Positions 32,786-43,559 are shown, counted from the first letter of the stretch. The stretch: DNA of 64,000 nt from Cordylochernes scorpioides (GCA_030710605.1 CP092870.1:97616592-97680591); one strand, 5' to 3'. Numbers and translations: made by a program. Notes: a model not told the origin generated them from the sequence alone.

Positions 32786-33230
32786 TCATGGTGAATAGCG
32801 AGCAGTCGAGGTGAAAGGTGGTAAGGACGCACACAAAAGTAAGAACCTGTGAGGAGTAGACCAGAGAGAAAGTCCGAGGTTCACCAAAGCGACAACCGGC
32901 GTGGAGACGGCGTTGAAGAGATCTACACCCAGATCATCAAAAAAACAGGGAATTTTACTTATAATCTTCCCCAAGTGGGACATGCAGTGATCTAAGAATT
33001 TAACGACCATTGTGTAAGAAGACAAGACACGACGTGGTGACTATCCCTAATCTTACAGAGAGAATATGGTTTTTTACGTGCTACTAACAAGAGTGTATGA
33101 TTTTCGAGCCCAAAACTGAATGTAGCAAGCAGACAAGCCACAATACACTTTAGCAAAGTACCAAGGTGCTGCACGTCACCAAGGTTGTTCAAAAAAGGTT
33201 AGATTCCCCAGACCAGGGAAGATAAAAGAA
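32786..33230. other. Unassigned, less AT-rich segment
   Basis: Two overlapping minus-strand frames (32786-33025 and 32992-33192) with balanced codons hint at an old coding fragment. Neither gives a motif I can name and no splice framing is clear. Confidence 0.25.
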
Positions 33231-33699
33231 AGACAGGTGTTGATTCGATATAAATATTATATAAAGCAGGAATAATTCAACAAGTTCTGGGAAAAGATGG
33301 ATTTTATTTTTGTAAAAATAAAAATCTTACAAACTTTCTCTATTTATAATTCCTCACAGATTTTACAGATTTTTTTTTATTATTACTTTTTTACACACAT
33401 ATATATCATATATAAAAATGCATGTTAAACTATGCAAATGAGTATAAGAAGTGAATAATAAAATAGAAATATACAAGTAGACAAGAGGTATACGTGTGTA
33501 CGCATGTACCGTGTTTTATACTTTTATATACCAACTTTGCATATGCGACAAGAGAAAGGAAAATATTTATAAGTTAAAAATTACTAAATAAACATATATC
33601 TTAACCACTCGAATTACACTATTTAGATGGCAAAATGATATCTATCTGAATAAATATTATATATATGATGAATTTAGGTTTATTCCAGGATATATAAAA
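33231..33699. other. Unassigned AT-rich stretch
   Basis: Nothing recognised. Confidence 0.35.
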
Positions 33700-33885
33700 G
33701 AGTCGGTGGATGAGTAGGTACCACCCTCGATTCCCGACAGCCATGAACCGGGATTGAATCCCACGTTAACATTTTGTTTAATATATGAATAACCTTTACA
33801 TATTATTCATTGTTTCAATTATCATGAACTAGGTTGCTCTTATTGAGCGGTACCTAATAAAGTGATTTTGGAACCGAATCCAGGA
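33700..33885 (+). mobile_element. tRNA-derived SINE family 2
   Basis: GTCGGTGGATGAGTAGGTA (A-box region), ATTCCCGACAGCCATGAACC, box-B-like GGGATTGAATCCC, ATTATTCATTGTTTCAATTA, ending GGTACCTAATAAAGTGATT. The same order, reversed and interrupted, is at 49445-49806. Confidence 0.7.
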
Positions 33886-34609
33886 TATAAACAGTATGCA
33901 AATACAATTAACTGGGAAGTCCATTCGCCAAAAGTTTTTTTTCCCTGCTTACTATTATTTCATATCTTTCGGTTACATAATTGAAATAAACGCGAGGAAG
34001 ATAGAGGTAAAAGAGAAATAAAAAGACAGTAAAAAGTCTGGCAACACGGAATGATCACAGAAATATGGAGAAAATGACCCAATTTTATCTCCAAAATTTT
34101 ACACAACTATCTACTAAGAGAGAGAGAGAGAAGGAAAATAAAAAGTTAACGGGAGTTGTGCAAATTAAATTATCAAATTATCTTAACCAATACCGCGAAA
34201 TGAAATTTAAATGAAACTTTGCGCATGATTTTTTTAACGGAGTTTTCTATCACGTTAGAGAGAATAGAAAACTTTAATTATATTACCGTAAACTAAATTA
34301 AGTTAATTGCAAGAGTCCTAATTGGAAAATGTCTTAATTAAACGACAAAAAAAAGATAGGTGAAACTTCAGGGGGGTAAAAAAGTGAGACGTTATTAATT
34401 TTTTATCCTTTAGTGAGACTTGAATGACTTTATGACACCTAATGTAAGACTGTCGCCTGTGGGACATTTACACTTATACCGATATGTTAAACTTGTGTGT
34501 GCAATTCTCATTTTAACTTTTTTTCTAAATGTAAAAATACTTATTTAAAAAAAAAATGTAAATTTATTCTGGAAGCAACTAAAATGGAATTCTATTTTTT
34601 TAAAGCCAA
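33886..34609. other. Unassigned AT-rich stretch
   Basis: A short (GA)n lies at about 34114-34132. Nothing else recognised. Confidence 0.35.
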
Positions 34610-34807
34610 CGTATAAAAAAATAAGGTATATATTATAATCACTATAAAAGGAAGTTCGAAAAAATGCAATATAACAGCAGTATGGTAGATTAAACTGGCG
34701 AAACCGCTGGGAGGGTTCACCACTGATAAGCCAGGCCTTCCCATTAATTTTCACATTGCAGTAAGGACAGTAGAAATTGTATATTTTTAAAAAAGAATCA
34801 CACGCGT
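34610..34807 (-). repeat. Family M repeat, split by the LTR element
   Basis: GTAGATTAAACTGGCGAAACC, GGGTTCACCACTGATAAGCC, CAGTAAGGACAGTAGAAATT and ATCACACGCGT lead up to the LTR insertion. The end continues at 37386 as CGCGTCTATAATAGTTTCGA, as in uninterrupted copies. Confidence 0.8.
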
Positions 34808-34980
34808 TGTGATGTAATTGTACATATTCAGATGTAAATATGTAAATATGGTTTTGCATATAGACGCTCGAGTTAGGTTATAAATAGAGATAATTGTAAG
34901 TTGTCAGTTAGTTAGTAAGTTCCGTTCTTAAATAAAGAAGTGTTCACCATCGTAGCACGATTCCTTGAAGAAACTAAACA
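34808..34980 (+). repeat. 5' LTR
   Basis: 173 bp, apparently identical to the 3' LTR by eye. TTATAAATA (about 34878) could be the TATA region, and TTAAATAAAG (about 34929) the poly(A) signal. Confidence 0.92.
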
Positions 34981-35073
34981 TGGTGGCAGCGTAAAAGCGG
35001 TATAAGCGTAAAAGCAATTTTCAAAATTATAAAGTTGAAATATAAGAATTTTTTTTTAAGAAAAGGAAAAAAA

Positions 35074-35946
35074 ATGGCTAATTATATACAAGTAGCTGCT
35101 CCAGAAGGATTCAATTTCGGCAAACCTAATGAATGGCCGATATGGTTCAAAAGATTTCAAAGATACAGAATCGCTTCAGAACTTTCAGAGAAAAGTGAAA
35201 GTGAGCAAGTAAATGCTCTGATTTACATAATGGGCGATAAAGCAGAAGAAATCTTGATCTTATTTAATTTAAGTGAAGCGCAAATTAATGACTATAAACT
35301 AGTGGTGTCCAAATTCCAGGACTATTTCATAGGAAAAAGAAATTTTATTTATGAAAGAGCAAAATTCAATAGAAGAAGCCAAGGGGAGATGGAACCTGTA
35401 GAGGAATTCATAACCAATCTCTATGTGCTGGCAGAAACCTGCAGCTATGGTATCTTAAAAGAAGAGATGATCAGGGATCGCTTGGTAGTTGGAGTGAAAA
35501 ACCTTAATCTTTCTGAGAAATTACAGTTGGAATCGGAACTTACCTTGGAGAAGGCAATCCAGATAGTGCGCCAATCAGAAAGTGTAAAAAATCAACAAAA
35601 AGAAATTAGGCAAGACACTGAAGATCGGAACGTAGATGCGATTGACAGGAAAGGAAGCCGAAATGGCACAAATGTTCGCAAAACAAGAATGAAAGGTACA
35701 AAAACGTACAATTCTAATTTTCCAAAGAATCCTCAAGGTTGTTCTTCTTATGAGAAACGTAAATGTTTCCGATGTGGATATTACCAAGGACATTCGAAAG
35801 AACAATGTCCTGCTAAGGATGCTATTTGCAACAAGTGCAGAAAGAAAGGTCATTTTGCCAAGGTTTGTCACACAAAAACCGTACAAGAAGTATCAAGCTC
35901 CCAAAATGATGTATTCATTGGAATAGTGGAAATAGTACAAAAGTAA
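35074..35946 (+). CDS. gag: Gypsy Gag polyprotein, complete
   Basis: 290 residues from the ATG at 35074. The frame is open a further 13 codons upstream, but MANYIQVAAPEG matches the usual N terminus of arthropod Gypsy Gags, so this start is chosen. Residues 10-170 form the capsid-like retrotransposon-gag region (WPIWFKRFQRYR near 22; ALIYIMGDKAEE near 48). Two zinc knuckles follow: CFRCG...H...C at 231-245 (one residue longer than CX2CX4HX4C) and CNKCRKKGHFAKVC at 252-265, which bind RNA for packaging. No frameshift or stop interrupts it. The stop lies inside the first unit of the tandem array, and the protease expected next is absent. Confidence 0.9.
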   Translation: MANYIQVAAPEGFNFGKPNEWPIWFKRFQRYRIASELSEKSESEQVNALIYIMGDKAEEILILFNLSEAQINDYKLVVSKFQDYFIGKRNFIYERAKFNRRSQGEMEPVEEFITNLYVLAETCSYGILKEEMIRDRLVVGVKNLNLSEKLQLESELTLEKAIQIVRQSESVKNQQKEIRQDTEDRNVDAIDRKGSRNGTNVRKTRMKGTKTYNSNFPKNPQGCSSYEKRKCFRCGYYQGHSKEQCPAKDAICNKCRKKGHFAKVCHTKTVQEVSSSQNDVFIGIVEIVQK

Positions 35947-36818
35947 AATTGTACAAAAGTAAAATTGTACAAAAGTGTAATTGTACAAAAGTGAAATAGT
36001 ACAAAAGTAAAATTGTACAAAAGTAAAATTGTACAAAAGTGAAATAGTACAAAAGTGTAATTGTACAAAAGTGTAATTGTACAAAAGTGTAATTGTACAA
36101 AAGTGTAATTGTACAAAAGTGAAATAGTACAAAAGTGGAAATTGTACAAAAGTGTAATTGTACAAAAGTGAAATAGTACAAAAGTAAAATTGTACAAAAG
36201 TAAAATTGTACAAAAGTAAAATTGTACAAAAGTGAAATAGTACAAAAGTAAAATTGTACAAAAGTGTAATTGTACAAAAGTGTAATTGTACAAAAGTGTA
36301 ATTGTACAAAAGTAAAATTGTACAAAAGTAAAATTGTACAAAAGTGTAATTGTACAAAAGTGTAATTGTACAAAAGTGTAATTGTACAAAAGTGTAATTG
36401 TACAAAAGTAAAATTGTACAAAAGTGTAATTGTACAAAAGTGTAATTGTACAAAAGTGAAATAGTACAAAAGTAAAATTGTACAAAAGTAAAATTGTACA
36501 AAAGTAAAATTGTACAAAAGTGAAATAGTACAAAAGTAAAATTGTACAAAAGTGTAATTGTACAAAAGTAAAAATTGTAACAAGTAAAAATTGTACAAAA
36601 GTGAAATAGTACAAAAGTAAAATAGTACAAAAGTAAAATTGTACAAAAGTAAAATTGTACAAAAGTAAAATTGTACAAAAGTGAAATAGTACAAAAGTAA
36701 AATTGTACAAAAATGTAATTGTACAAAAGTGTAATTGTACAAAAGTGTAATTGTACAAAAGTGTAATTGTACAAAAGTAAAATTGTACAAAAGTGAAATA
36801 GTACAAAAGTAAAATTGT
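35933..36818 (+). repeat. 16-bp minisatellite inside the LTR element, about 55 copies
   Basis: Three main unit types: GTACAAAAGTAAAATT (1), GTACAAAAGTGTAATT (2) and GTACAAAAGTGAAATA (3). Most junctions make the palindrome TTGTACAA. The order 1-1-1-3-1-2 recurs about three times, a higher-order structure. Two units near 36565-36595 carry 1-bp changes. Because 16 is not a multiple of 3, three units encode the same 16-residue repeat in every antisense frame, which explains the three long minus-strand frames; they are not genes. Confidence 0.97.
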
Positions 36819-36939
36819 GGTTCCTGTGGGATTCCTTTGAAGGTGCGGAGTGACAATTCGGATCACTATGGCAAATCAAGGGAAGCTTGTCCTGCTCCCT
36901 CTATAATAGGTGTTGTGAATGCTATTGATGAAAAGGAGT

Positions 36940-37190
36940 AAAGGATTCTGAAGCGAAGCCAAAGGGCGACGGATTAAAGGATTCTGATGCGAAGCCTAAG
37001 GGCGCAGGAGTACGAGAACTGCCTCCATTGGAAGTAAATGATCGAGTTTGGCTGACGGACCTTAACGGGGAGCCATATGTAAATTACCCAGAGGCCAACC
37101 CACACTTCGGATGCTGCTGCGGATGTGGCCGATTCATCAACATCTCCTGGAAGAACAGTTCGTCCGCCCAGACGTTTTGGAGAGGACTAG
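36940..37190 (+). pseudogene. Pol remnant: C-terminal tail of Gypsy integrase
   Basis: LPPLEVNDRVWLTDLNGEP (from about 37020) matches the region after the integrase core. After a frame change the next frame ends SPGRTVRPPRRFGED and a stop at 37188-37190, the usual end of arthropod Gypsy Pol. Protease, reverse transcriptase, RNase H and the integrase core are all missing. 36940-37010 has two similar blocks around AAAGGATTCTGA-GCGAAGCC, a local duplication. Confidence 0.75.
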
Positions 37191-37212
37191 AGCTAATCTC
37201 TAAGAGGGGAGA

Positions 37213-37385
37213 TGTGATGTAATTGTACATATTCAGATGTAAATATGTAAATATGGTTTTGCATATAGACGCTCGAGTTAGGTTATAAATAGAGATAATT
37301 GTAAGTTGTCAGTTAGTTAGTAAGTTCCGTTCTTAAATAAAGAAGTGTTCACCATCGTAGCACGATTCCTTGAAGAAACTAAACA
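37213..37385 (+). repeat. 3' LTR
   Basis: 173 bp, TGTGATG...AAACA; matches the 5' LTR and is followed by the TSD CGCGT. Confidence 0.92.
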
Positions 37386-37539
37386 CGCGTCTATAATAGT
37401 TTCGAATTTTGATAATGATATATATTGGAAAATGATTTTAAAGTTTTGGAAAATATATCTATGATTTTTTTATTTATTTTTGACCGCTGACTATAGAGTT
37501 TTTGTTTGTCAAGCAACCATGATATATAACTTTCCTTCT

Positions 37540-37709
37540 TCCTATATAAAATTTTTGGCCTAACCTGCCTCTTCCCTAACGGAGATCCTGTTCCTATCCT
37601 CTCCACCCTGGTCATAGTGGTTTTATATATTCCGCTTTACGTGGCCATTGGGGCTCAAAAATCATTTATTTTGGTTACCAGCCCCGTAAATAAAGATATT
37701 TTCTCTCTA
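37540..37709 (+). mobile_element. 3' end of the ORF1-only LINE family
   Basis: From about 37645, GGGGCTCAAAAATCAT, TTTTGGTTACCAGCCCC and AATAAAGATATTTTCTCTCT match the end of the element at 55458-56976. GGGGCT/AGCCCC forms a hairpin whose loop sequence is conserved between the two copies, probably the structure recognised during integration. Confidence 0.65.
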
Positions 37710-37814
37710 TTTAAAATTTTTTTATATACCTAAAGTAAATTGTAATTGTATTCAATAAGCTATGTTTACAAAAAAAAACTTTGCATAATTCTAACACAAT
37801 ATGTAAATATTATT

Positions 37815-38043
37815 GACTAAGTCAGAGTTCGGTAAACTGCGGCTAGCGAGCCACATGCGTCTCTTTTGGATGTGAAGCTGATGCTCTTTATATACATAGT
37901 TCCATATGTAAATATTATTTATGCGAGTACTATATTGATTGTTGGCAAGAAAAAAAATTGTGGCTCTTTAAAAACTTTGAAATTTTGTAAATTGTAAATT
38001 TTGACTCTTCCGACTCAAAAGTTTGCCGACCCCTGAACTAGGT
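37815..38043. mobile_element. hAT-type MITE 2
   Basis: 37823-38035 (213 bp). CAGAGTTCGGTAAACT and AGTTTGCCGACCCCTG are imperfect inverted termini. The flanks GACTAAGT and AACTAGGT agree at 6 of 8 positions, an eroded 8-bp TSD. Subterminal GCGGCTAGCGAGCCACATGC and TGGCTCTTTAAAAACTTTGA are typical of GGGGTCGGCAAACT-type hAT repeats. Confidence 0.8.
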
Positions 38044-38205
38044 GGGTGTTTCAAACTTATCCAAACACAGCGTGTACGTAGTACTGGATGATCTAGATAT
38101 GAATCAATACCTTAAGACACACACACTAGAGATACAAGAGTGGGAAAAAAGAAAGAAATTCGAATTTACAAAGTTATATGGTTCTCTGTTGTAATTAACT
38201 AATTG

Positions 38206-38420
38206 ATAATTTATGAAAAAGGGCATCTCCTTATCGTGCAACTGAAAGTTGCTGATGGCTTGCGTCATCTATCGGAATAAATATCAACTATTCTCGTTGA
38301 TTTTTAATTATTCCAGAATTGGCCAAATACCCATTCTTGATTAATCAAGAAAACTACGGAAGCGTTTCGGGCTGTTGGCCCTCATCAGCGTGGTGCAAGC
38401 TGTACCTCAACGACCAAAAA
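38206..38420 (-). repeat. Hammerhead-family element with hammerhead motif
   Basis: On the minus strand the motif occupies 38393-38354: CCACG, CUGAUGA, stem GGGC/GCCC with loop CAACA, GAAA, ACGCUUC, CGUAG. Every catalytic-core base is present. Stem III has a mismatch and stem I one A-C mismatch, so activity is uncertain. The body then runs through CTTGATTAATCAAG and the GATGG-hairpin to GGCATCTCC. Confidence 0.7.
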
Positions 38421-38696
38421 AACTAGTCATTCAGGCATCCTGAAAAATCATGAAACGGGTAGTTAAGGCCAGAATTGTGTAAGACCGCGATTTTAATTGA
38501 TAATTGTCCTACTGACATCATTAATTAAATCTTCTACATCTTTAGATATCTCTCTACGGTATAAATAAATAATTTATAGTGAATTGTAGGTGAAATGTCG
38601 GTACACAAAAGGAAATCATTGACGTTTCAGTGAGTATCAGTAACCTTCCTTACAACACATACATAAAGCCGAGGGATATATGCAACTAGTGTATAT

Positions 38697-38908
38697 AATC
38701 TTTAATTAAAAGGCATATATTGGATCAAAATATCATTTATTTTACCAATATTTCAGTTGGCTGAACGCCAACCTTTATCAAGGTGTTATAACATTTTAAA
38801 GTGTTTAAAATGTTATAACACCTTGATAAAGGTTGGCATTCAGCCAACTGAAATATTGGTAAAATAAATGATATTTTGATCCAATATATGCCTTTTTAAT
38901 TAAAGATT
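38697..38908. repeat. Palindrome with about 100-bp arms (family P)
   Basis: Arms differ by one mismatch and one indel around a 3-bp centre. Each arm holds TTGATAAAGGTTGGC, a GCCAAC partner and TGAAAT, a hairpin-plus-GAAA order like the hammerhead families. A single reversed arm lies at 40651-40782 and a relic at 54600-54665. Confidence 0.88.
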
Positions 38909-38939
38909 TATTTATAGATTGCTCTATTTTCAAAGTGTA

Positions 38940-40189
38940 TATTTAATAAAGATCTATATATTAATCACATATCTTTAATAATTGAATATCAGAAGATAGG
39001 GAAAAAAATTTATAATCAAACGTTAAATTGAAGAAATTAATCGTTATATAGAGAGAGGTTTATGGGGACTAATGAAAGTTTATTGTTATATTGAAGAAAA
39101 TCGATAATTAAGGGTTCGTTAAATCGAAGTTTTCATCGTAATTATTTCTGTGAAAAGATATTGTGGATGATGATAAATCTTTTCTCGCGCTATCTCCGAT
39201 TTATTATTTTTTTTACTTCTCCAATTTCTCTCCGCGCTATTTCAGGACAATAAAATAAAAAATAAGAGACAAAATCGAGTAATGACAAATTTATTGTCGA
39301 AACTGTGGTACAATATTTGTCCTTTCACCTGGCTGTTGTATTTCAGTAACGTTGATATTTGTCACTTTTTTTAAAACTGTCAATATAATTGTGTGGGTGT
39401 AGGTAGATACAGTTTCTCAGTATAGCTCAGGATTAAAAAAACTTTATAGAAATTTCCGCACATGTGTTTTTTAAACATTTTAAAAATCTTGTACAATTAT
39501 ATAGTTATCACTAGTAAAAGTGTTGAATAGATCCAATCAAAATTTTGCATAGTTACATTTAATTTTTTAGTAATTCATTTTTTTATTTGTCTAAAATATA
39601 CCTTGTAGTATCACTCAACAAATTATTAAAGTTTCAGTTTTTTTATAAAAATAGCCTCGTCTTATTGATAATGAACCGTTTGCATGTAACGAAATCCGTT
39701 TTTACAAAATAATAAAATCAAATATTTATTAGGTTTAACAAACAAAAGCTCTAATTCTATAAAATCTCCATCAATATTTATTGAATATAAGAAAATTACG
39801 ATATACTATTATAAAGAGATAAAAAAAACTTCCGAAATAATTTTGTTTATATTATTACTAATATACAATTAATTTGCATAATTCAGACAGATTATAGGAC
39901 CTTATATACATATTGGACAGTCTTCCAATGCAGTGAAATGTTTAAATTTGACCTAGAGAGAGGACTAAGAGTTCTGGAGGAAAACGCCGAAGGTAGATGT
40001 ACAATTATGCAAATTGATTATTTATAAGTGGCATTATTAATTACATTGTTTAATGTTTTAATGAATAGGGAAGTGCTATATATATGGCACACTTTTTTTT
40101 ACTTAGCACACGTGGCACAGATCATGATAACCATGGTTAGAGTTGGTACTGTTTCTATACTAAACATAACGTTTTATCTATATTTAAGA
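38940..40189. other. Unassigned AT-rich stretch
   Basis: No element or gene recognised; A+T is very high. Confidence 0.4.
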
Positions 40190-40480
40190 CCATTAAACAC
40201 GAATTTTTATTTTCAAAAATAAAACAAACTTTCTCTACTGTCCTTACTGCGACGAAAATAAAGGTATATGTAATTCTCCTCTAAACTTATGTGCATAGTT
40301 GGTTTAAATATCAACATTCCATCCTACAGTGTCGGGTATAGAAGCAGAATATAACAATACAGTTTCAGAGCTCTAAAAAGCGCAGTATATTTTTATTTAT
40401 TTATTTATTTATCAAATCAGACGCGATATCCCTACAAGGGATGCTTGCGTCAATAACAACACTAAATTCAGATACTATAT
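40190..40480. repeat. Family M pieces and LINE L3 3' tail
   Basis: 40190-40260 and 40340-40385 carry family M blocks (ACTGTCCTTACTGCGACG; TTTCAGAGCTCTAAAAAGC). 40390-40480 is a reversed L3 tail: TTTATTTATTTATT then CGCGATATCCCTACAAGGG. Confidence 0.5.
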
Positions 40481-40650
40481 TACAAAAAAAAAAAATTAAA
40501 TAATTACAAGATTTGAAAAGATAAGAAAGAGGACATTAAAATCATTCTTGATTTTACATCACAACCAACAAAATAAACAAACCAAAAATATACAGATAGG
40601 TAGTAATTAAGGTTTTTTTAACCAAGAGAGATAATCATATATATTGAAAA

Positions 40651-40782
40651 TAGAGCAATCCATAAATAAATCTTTAATTAAAAAGGCCTATATTGGATCA
40701 AAATATCATTTATTTTACCAATATTTCAGTTGGCTAAACGCCAACCTTTTTCGAGGTATTATAACATATTAATGTGTGTCAA
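40651..40782 (-). repeat. Family P single arm
   Basis: AAAATAGAGCAATCCATAAA, TTTAATTAAAAAGGCCTATA, CAGTTGGCTAAACGCCAACC match 38697-38940 reversed. Confidence 0.7.
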
Positions 40783-41030
40783 CAACAAACTCAGCGCCAT
40801 ATAACGTCAATAGAATTAAGTTTAAAAAATATTTTTGCTTATATTCAATGGGGAGAATTTTATAAATGTCATAATTTGTATATAATTGTATGCACCCCCG
40901 ACCCACTATACATGTACAATGTATGATTTTCAAAGATTTAATAAAGAATAAGGTAACTGGAGGACAGAAAGTAGCAACAAGACATAGGAAGTAGGCTTAA
41001 AGCGGGCACAATTATAAATAACTTGTACAG

Positions 41031-41210
41031 TCAATACTTCCTGACCGAGGCCGGACGTATCTGGTGACCGCAGAAGTTATAAAAGTGAGAGACGCCCAAT
41101 ATTTCCGGAGCAGGACCGGTGGTATCTGATAACCGCGGAAGTTATAAGAGTCGAACTAACACCCAATACTTCCTGACAAGATCGGGCGTGTCTTCCGACA
41201 AAGACCTCAG
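41031..41210. repeat. Tandem repeat, three units of about 65 bp
   Basis: Each unit starts CAATA-TTCC-GA and contains GG-CGG-CGTATCTG-TGACCGC-GAAGTTATAA; the third is partial. GC-rich relative to its surroundings. Confidence 0.7.
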
Positions 41211-41336
41211 TAAGGACCAATTAGAAAGTATCGCCTAAATAGGTCAACCAATAGAAAAAGGTCATGTGACATCTCTCGACCAATAGGAAAGAAACTAAGT
41301 CTTGGTGTTAAATCGAGAAGCAAGAATTGTCAGTAA

Positions 41337-41437
41337 CGCTTTCGCTCCCATAGGAATAACACCTACAGTTGTGCCTTCGCTCCCAGAGGAACAACACCTA
41401 CAGTGGCTCCTTCGCTCCCAACAAGGTAACATCTGCT
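41337..41437. repeat. Tandem repeat, three units of 35 bp
   Basis: TTCGCTCCCA-AGGAA-AACACC starts at about 41340, 41375 and 41410. Together with 41031-41210 and the GC-rich DNA to 41690 it may belong to one unidentified element, perhaps a solo LTR. Confidence 0.7.
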
Positions 41438-41798
41438 CTCGAGACCTCCCCGCTCATCCCATAGCTAAGTCAATCACCGCCATGTGACCAGATAATTAAC
41501 AATCAAAACCCGCTCCGCTCTTCTCAAGCTTTCTTTCCTCCAACCCAGTTGCCTTTTATTTTCAAACCCCATCACGTGTCCTGATTATTCCTAACTGTAT
41601 GCTTCAACTTCCACTCAAACGACTGCGTTTCAACCAATCCTCACCATTCAAATCGAATAACAAGAAATTCCGCAACGATATTGTCACATAAATATATATA
41701 TTTTTATTTATTTATTTATATTATGGACAAAATAAATTTTGTAAGATAAGGGTGTGAATAATTTGAATATTAACAATAACGACTATTTTATATGCCTT

Positions 41799-41841
41799 TT
41801 ATCGGCTTTTACCCGTCTAAATGACGGGTAAAAGCCGATAA
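41799..41841. repeat. Perfect 19-bp hairpin
   Basis: TTATCGGCTTTTACCCGTC and its complement with loop TAAAT. No following T-run or obvious host transcript; it may be the end of a foldback repeat. Confidence 0.75.
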
Positions 41842-42112
41842 TAAAAGACGTTACGTTGTTAAATTTTCTTTTCTTGTTAAATTTTCTTTTTATTATCAAA
41901 ATTTCCTTTTTTTTCTATTTAAAATAAAAACATATCATTCTAACATATAATTACTTTTATTACATTTTTCTATCCTTAATAAGATATAAATATAATACAT
42001 ATAAACAACTATTTAATCATCTAACTTAAACACAAAAAAATTATCAACTTTTATCTTATATAAATATAAGCAATAGTTACCCAGAAATTATTTGAAAAAG
42101 GAAAAATTAAAA

Positions 42113-42265
42113 TCAGGTAAAAAGTTTCTTTTAATTTTGAATTTGCAAGCTTTCGAGCAAATATACTGTTCTTCGGTATTATCAGAGTATCAGCCCGTTG
42201 AAGAGCAGTATATTTTCTCGAAAGCTTACAGATTCAAAATTAAAAGATACTTTTTACCTTATTTT
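42113..42265. repeat. Imperfect palindrome with Penelope-type hairpin
   Basis: Arms GTAAAAAGTTTCTTTTAATT and TTAAAAGATACTTTTTAC, each leading to AAGCTTTCGAG-type sequence. 42193-42224 reads CCCGTTGAAGAGC...TCTCGAAAGC, homologous to 14083 and 46668. Confidence 0.6.
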
Positions 42266-43559
42266 TATTTTTAATTTTCAAATATATATATGTGGTGACT
42301 TCATCATCACATTTACATATTGTACTGTAGCGATAAACCAAATTCATTGTTTTTTATATATATTTCTATCCTTCTATCCAGCTGTCGAAATGTTCTTTCA
42401 AATATAAATCTATTTTATAATTCAAATGTGTATTACTTCAACTAAATGAACTGTAACAGTTTGAAATCTGAGTTCCACAGTGTTATAACCTTAAATCGAA
42501 TGGATTTTTTAATGACCTATAAAAATTAGATAAATATCATTAAACACCAATTTTTAATTATCACATTTATTTTTATATCCTTTTTTAATATGTTTAAATT
42601 AGGTGTGAGCACTAAAACAATACGATTTATAGGCCATAATCGTAAAAAAATGTAATCATTATTTCTCTCTCTCCTTAAAAAAAATATTAACATTATAGAT
42701 CCACTATAATCAGTGAGGGTTATCAAAATTATTTGTAATAAATAAATAAAGCTAAAAATGATTATAAAGAAAGTAATGTTTCGCTACTTTGTTTTATGGT
42801 CAAATTTTAAATTTTTATTGTCACGCTTTTTTAATTCCGAGTAAACTTTTTTTTACGAAGGTTATTTGACTCCCTCTTTTTTTTATAGACTTTATTATTT
42901 CCACATTTATTTTTATTTAAAAGCATCTTTTTCCCCTTACGGCTCATTAAAAAAGACACACACACAAAAAAAAGTCTTTTGCCGAATTTATTTCTTTATT
43001 TCGTGATTTTCCTTTGGGAAATTCGATCTTAAATAAATGTAAGATCTATTTCATTTAAGAAGTTTTTTTTACTACTATTTTTTATATATATATTAGAAGA
43101 ATTTTTATATTAGATAAAAATGGGTCATTGGAGAATTCTGCCATGGCTTGAGCTAATTCTTCTCTTCTCCAGTATCATACAAATATTTTGTATTCAAAAC
43201 ACAATGTCGCAATGAATATGTAAAAAGGAAACCGATATTTACATATATTTATTATACCAAAAAAGGGGCACACTTCTTTATTTAAAAAATACATTAAATC
43301 TATTTATAAAAAAGAGAGATGTGCTTCTTTTTTGTTACATGGATACCATTCGTCTACAACTTTGTTATATGTATATTTTATTTGTTAACAATTTGAATAA
43401 TGTGATATAGTATTTAACCCTTTATTCTATTTGTGTATTAATATATTTACATATAGTATCAAATTATATATATGTTATATTTATGTAGTATATATGTGTG
43501 TGATTTACACATTTCTTGGTTTCTCAAGAAGCCTCTGGGACCAAAACATTTTTGGTCAC
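42266..43559. other. Unassigned AT-rich stretch
   Basis: No gene or element boundary recognised. Confidence 0.4.

Larger units (their letters stand above)
34803..37390 (+). mobile_element. Ty3/Gypsy-type LTR element, gag-only, with minisatellite in place of pol
   Basis: The element is 34808-37385 (2,578 bp). It is bounded by CGCGT at 34803-34807 and 37386-37390, a perfect 5-bp TSD. Two 173-bp LTRs begin TGTGATG and end AAACA. A TGGTGGCAGCG sequence right after the 5' LTR is the likely primer-binding site, and AAGAGGGGAGA before the 3' LTR is the polypurine tract. Order: LTR, full gag, 16-bp tandem array, pol 3' scrap, LTR. Without reverse transcriptase and integrase it depends on a relative for mobility. 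Confidence 0.92.

Noticed and set aside
32786-33192. Overlapping minus-strand frames as a host gene
   Set aside because: Composition is suggestive, but no motif, start context or splice framing supports it.
35868-36879. Three overlapping minus-strand frames of over 300 codons
   Set aside because: They are produced by the stop-free 16-bp tandem repeat read antisense; the peptide is a simple 16-residue repeat in every frame.
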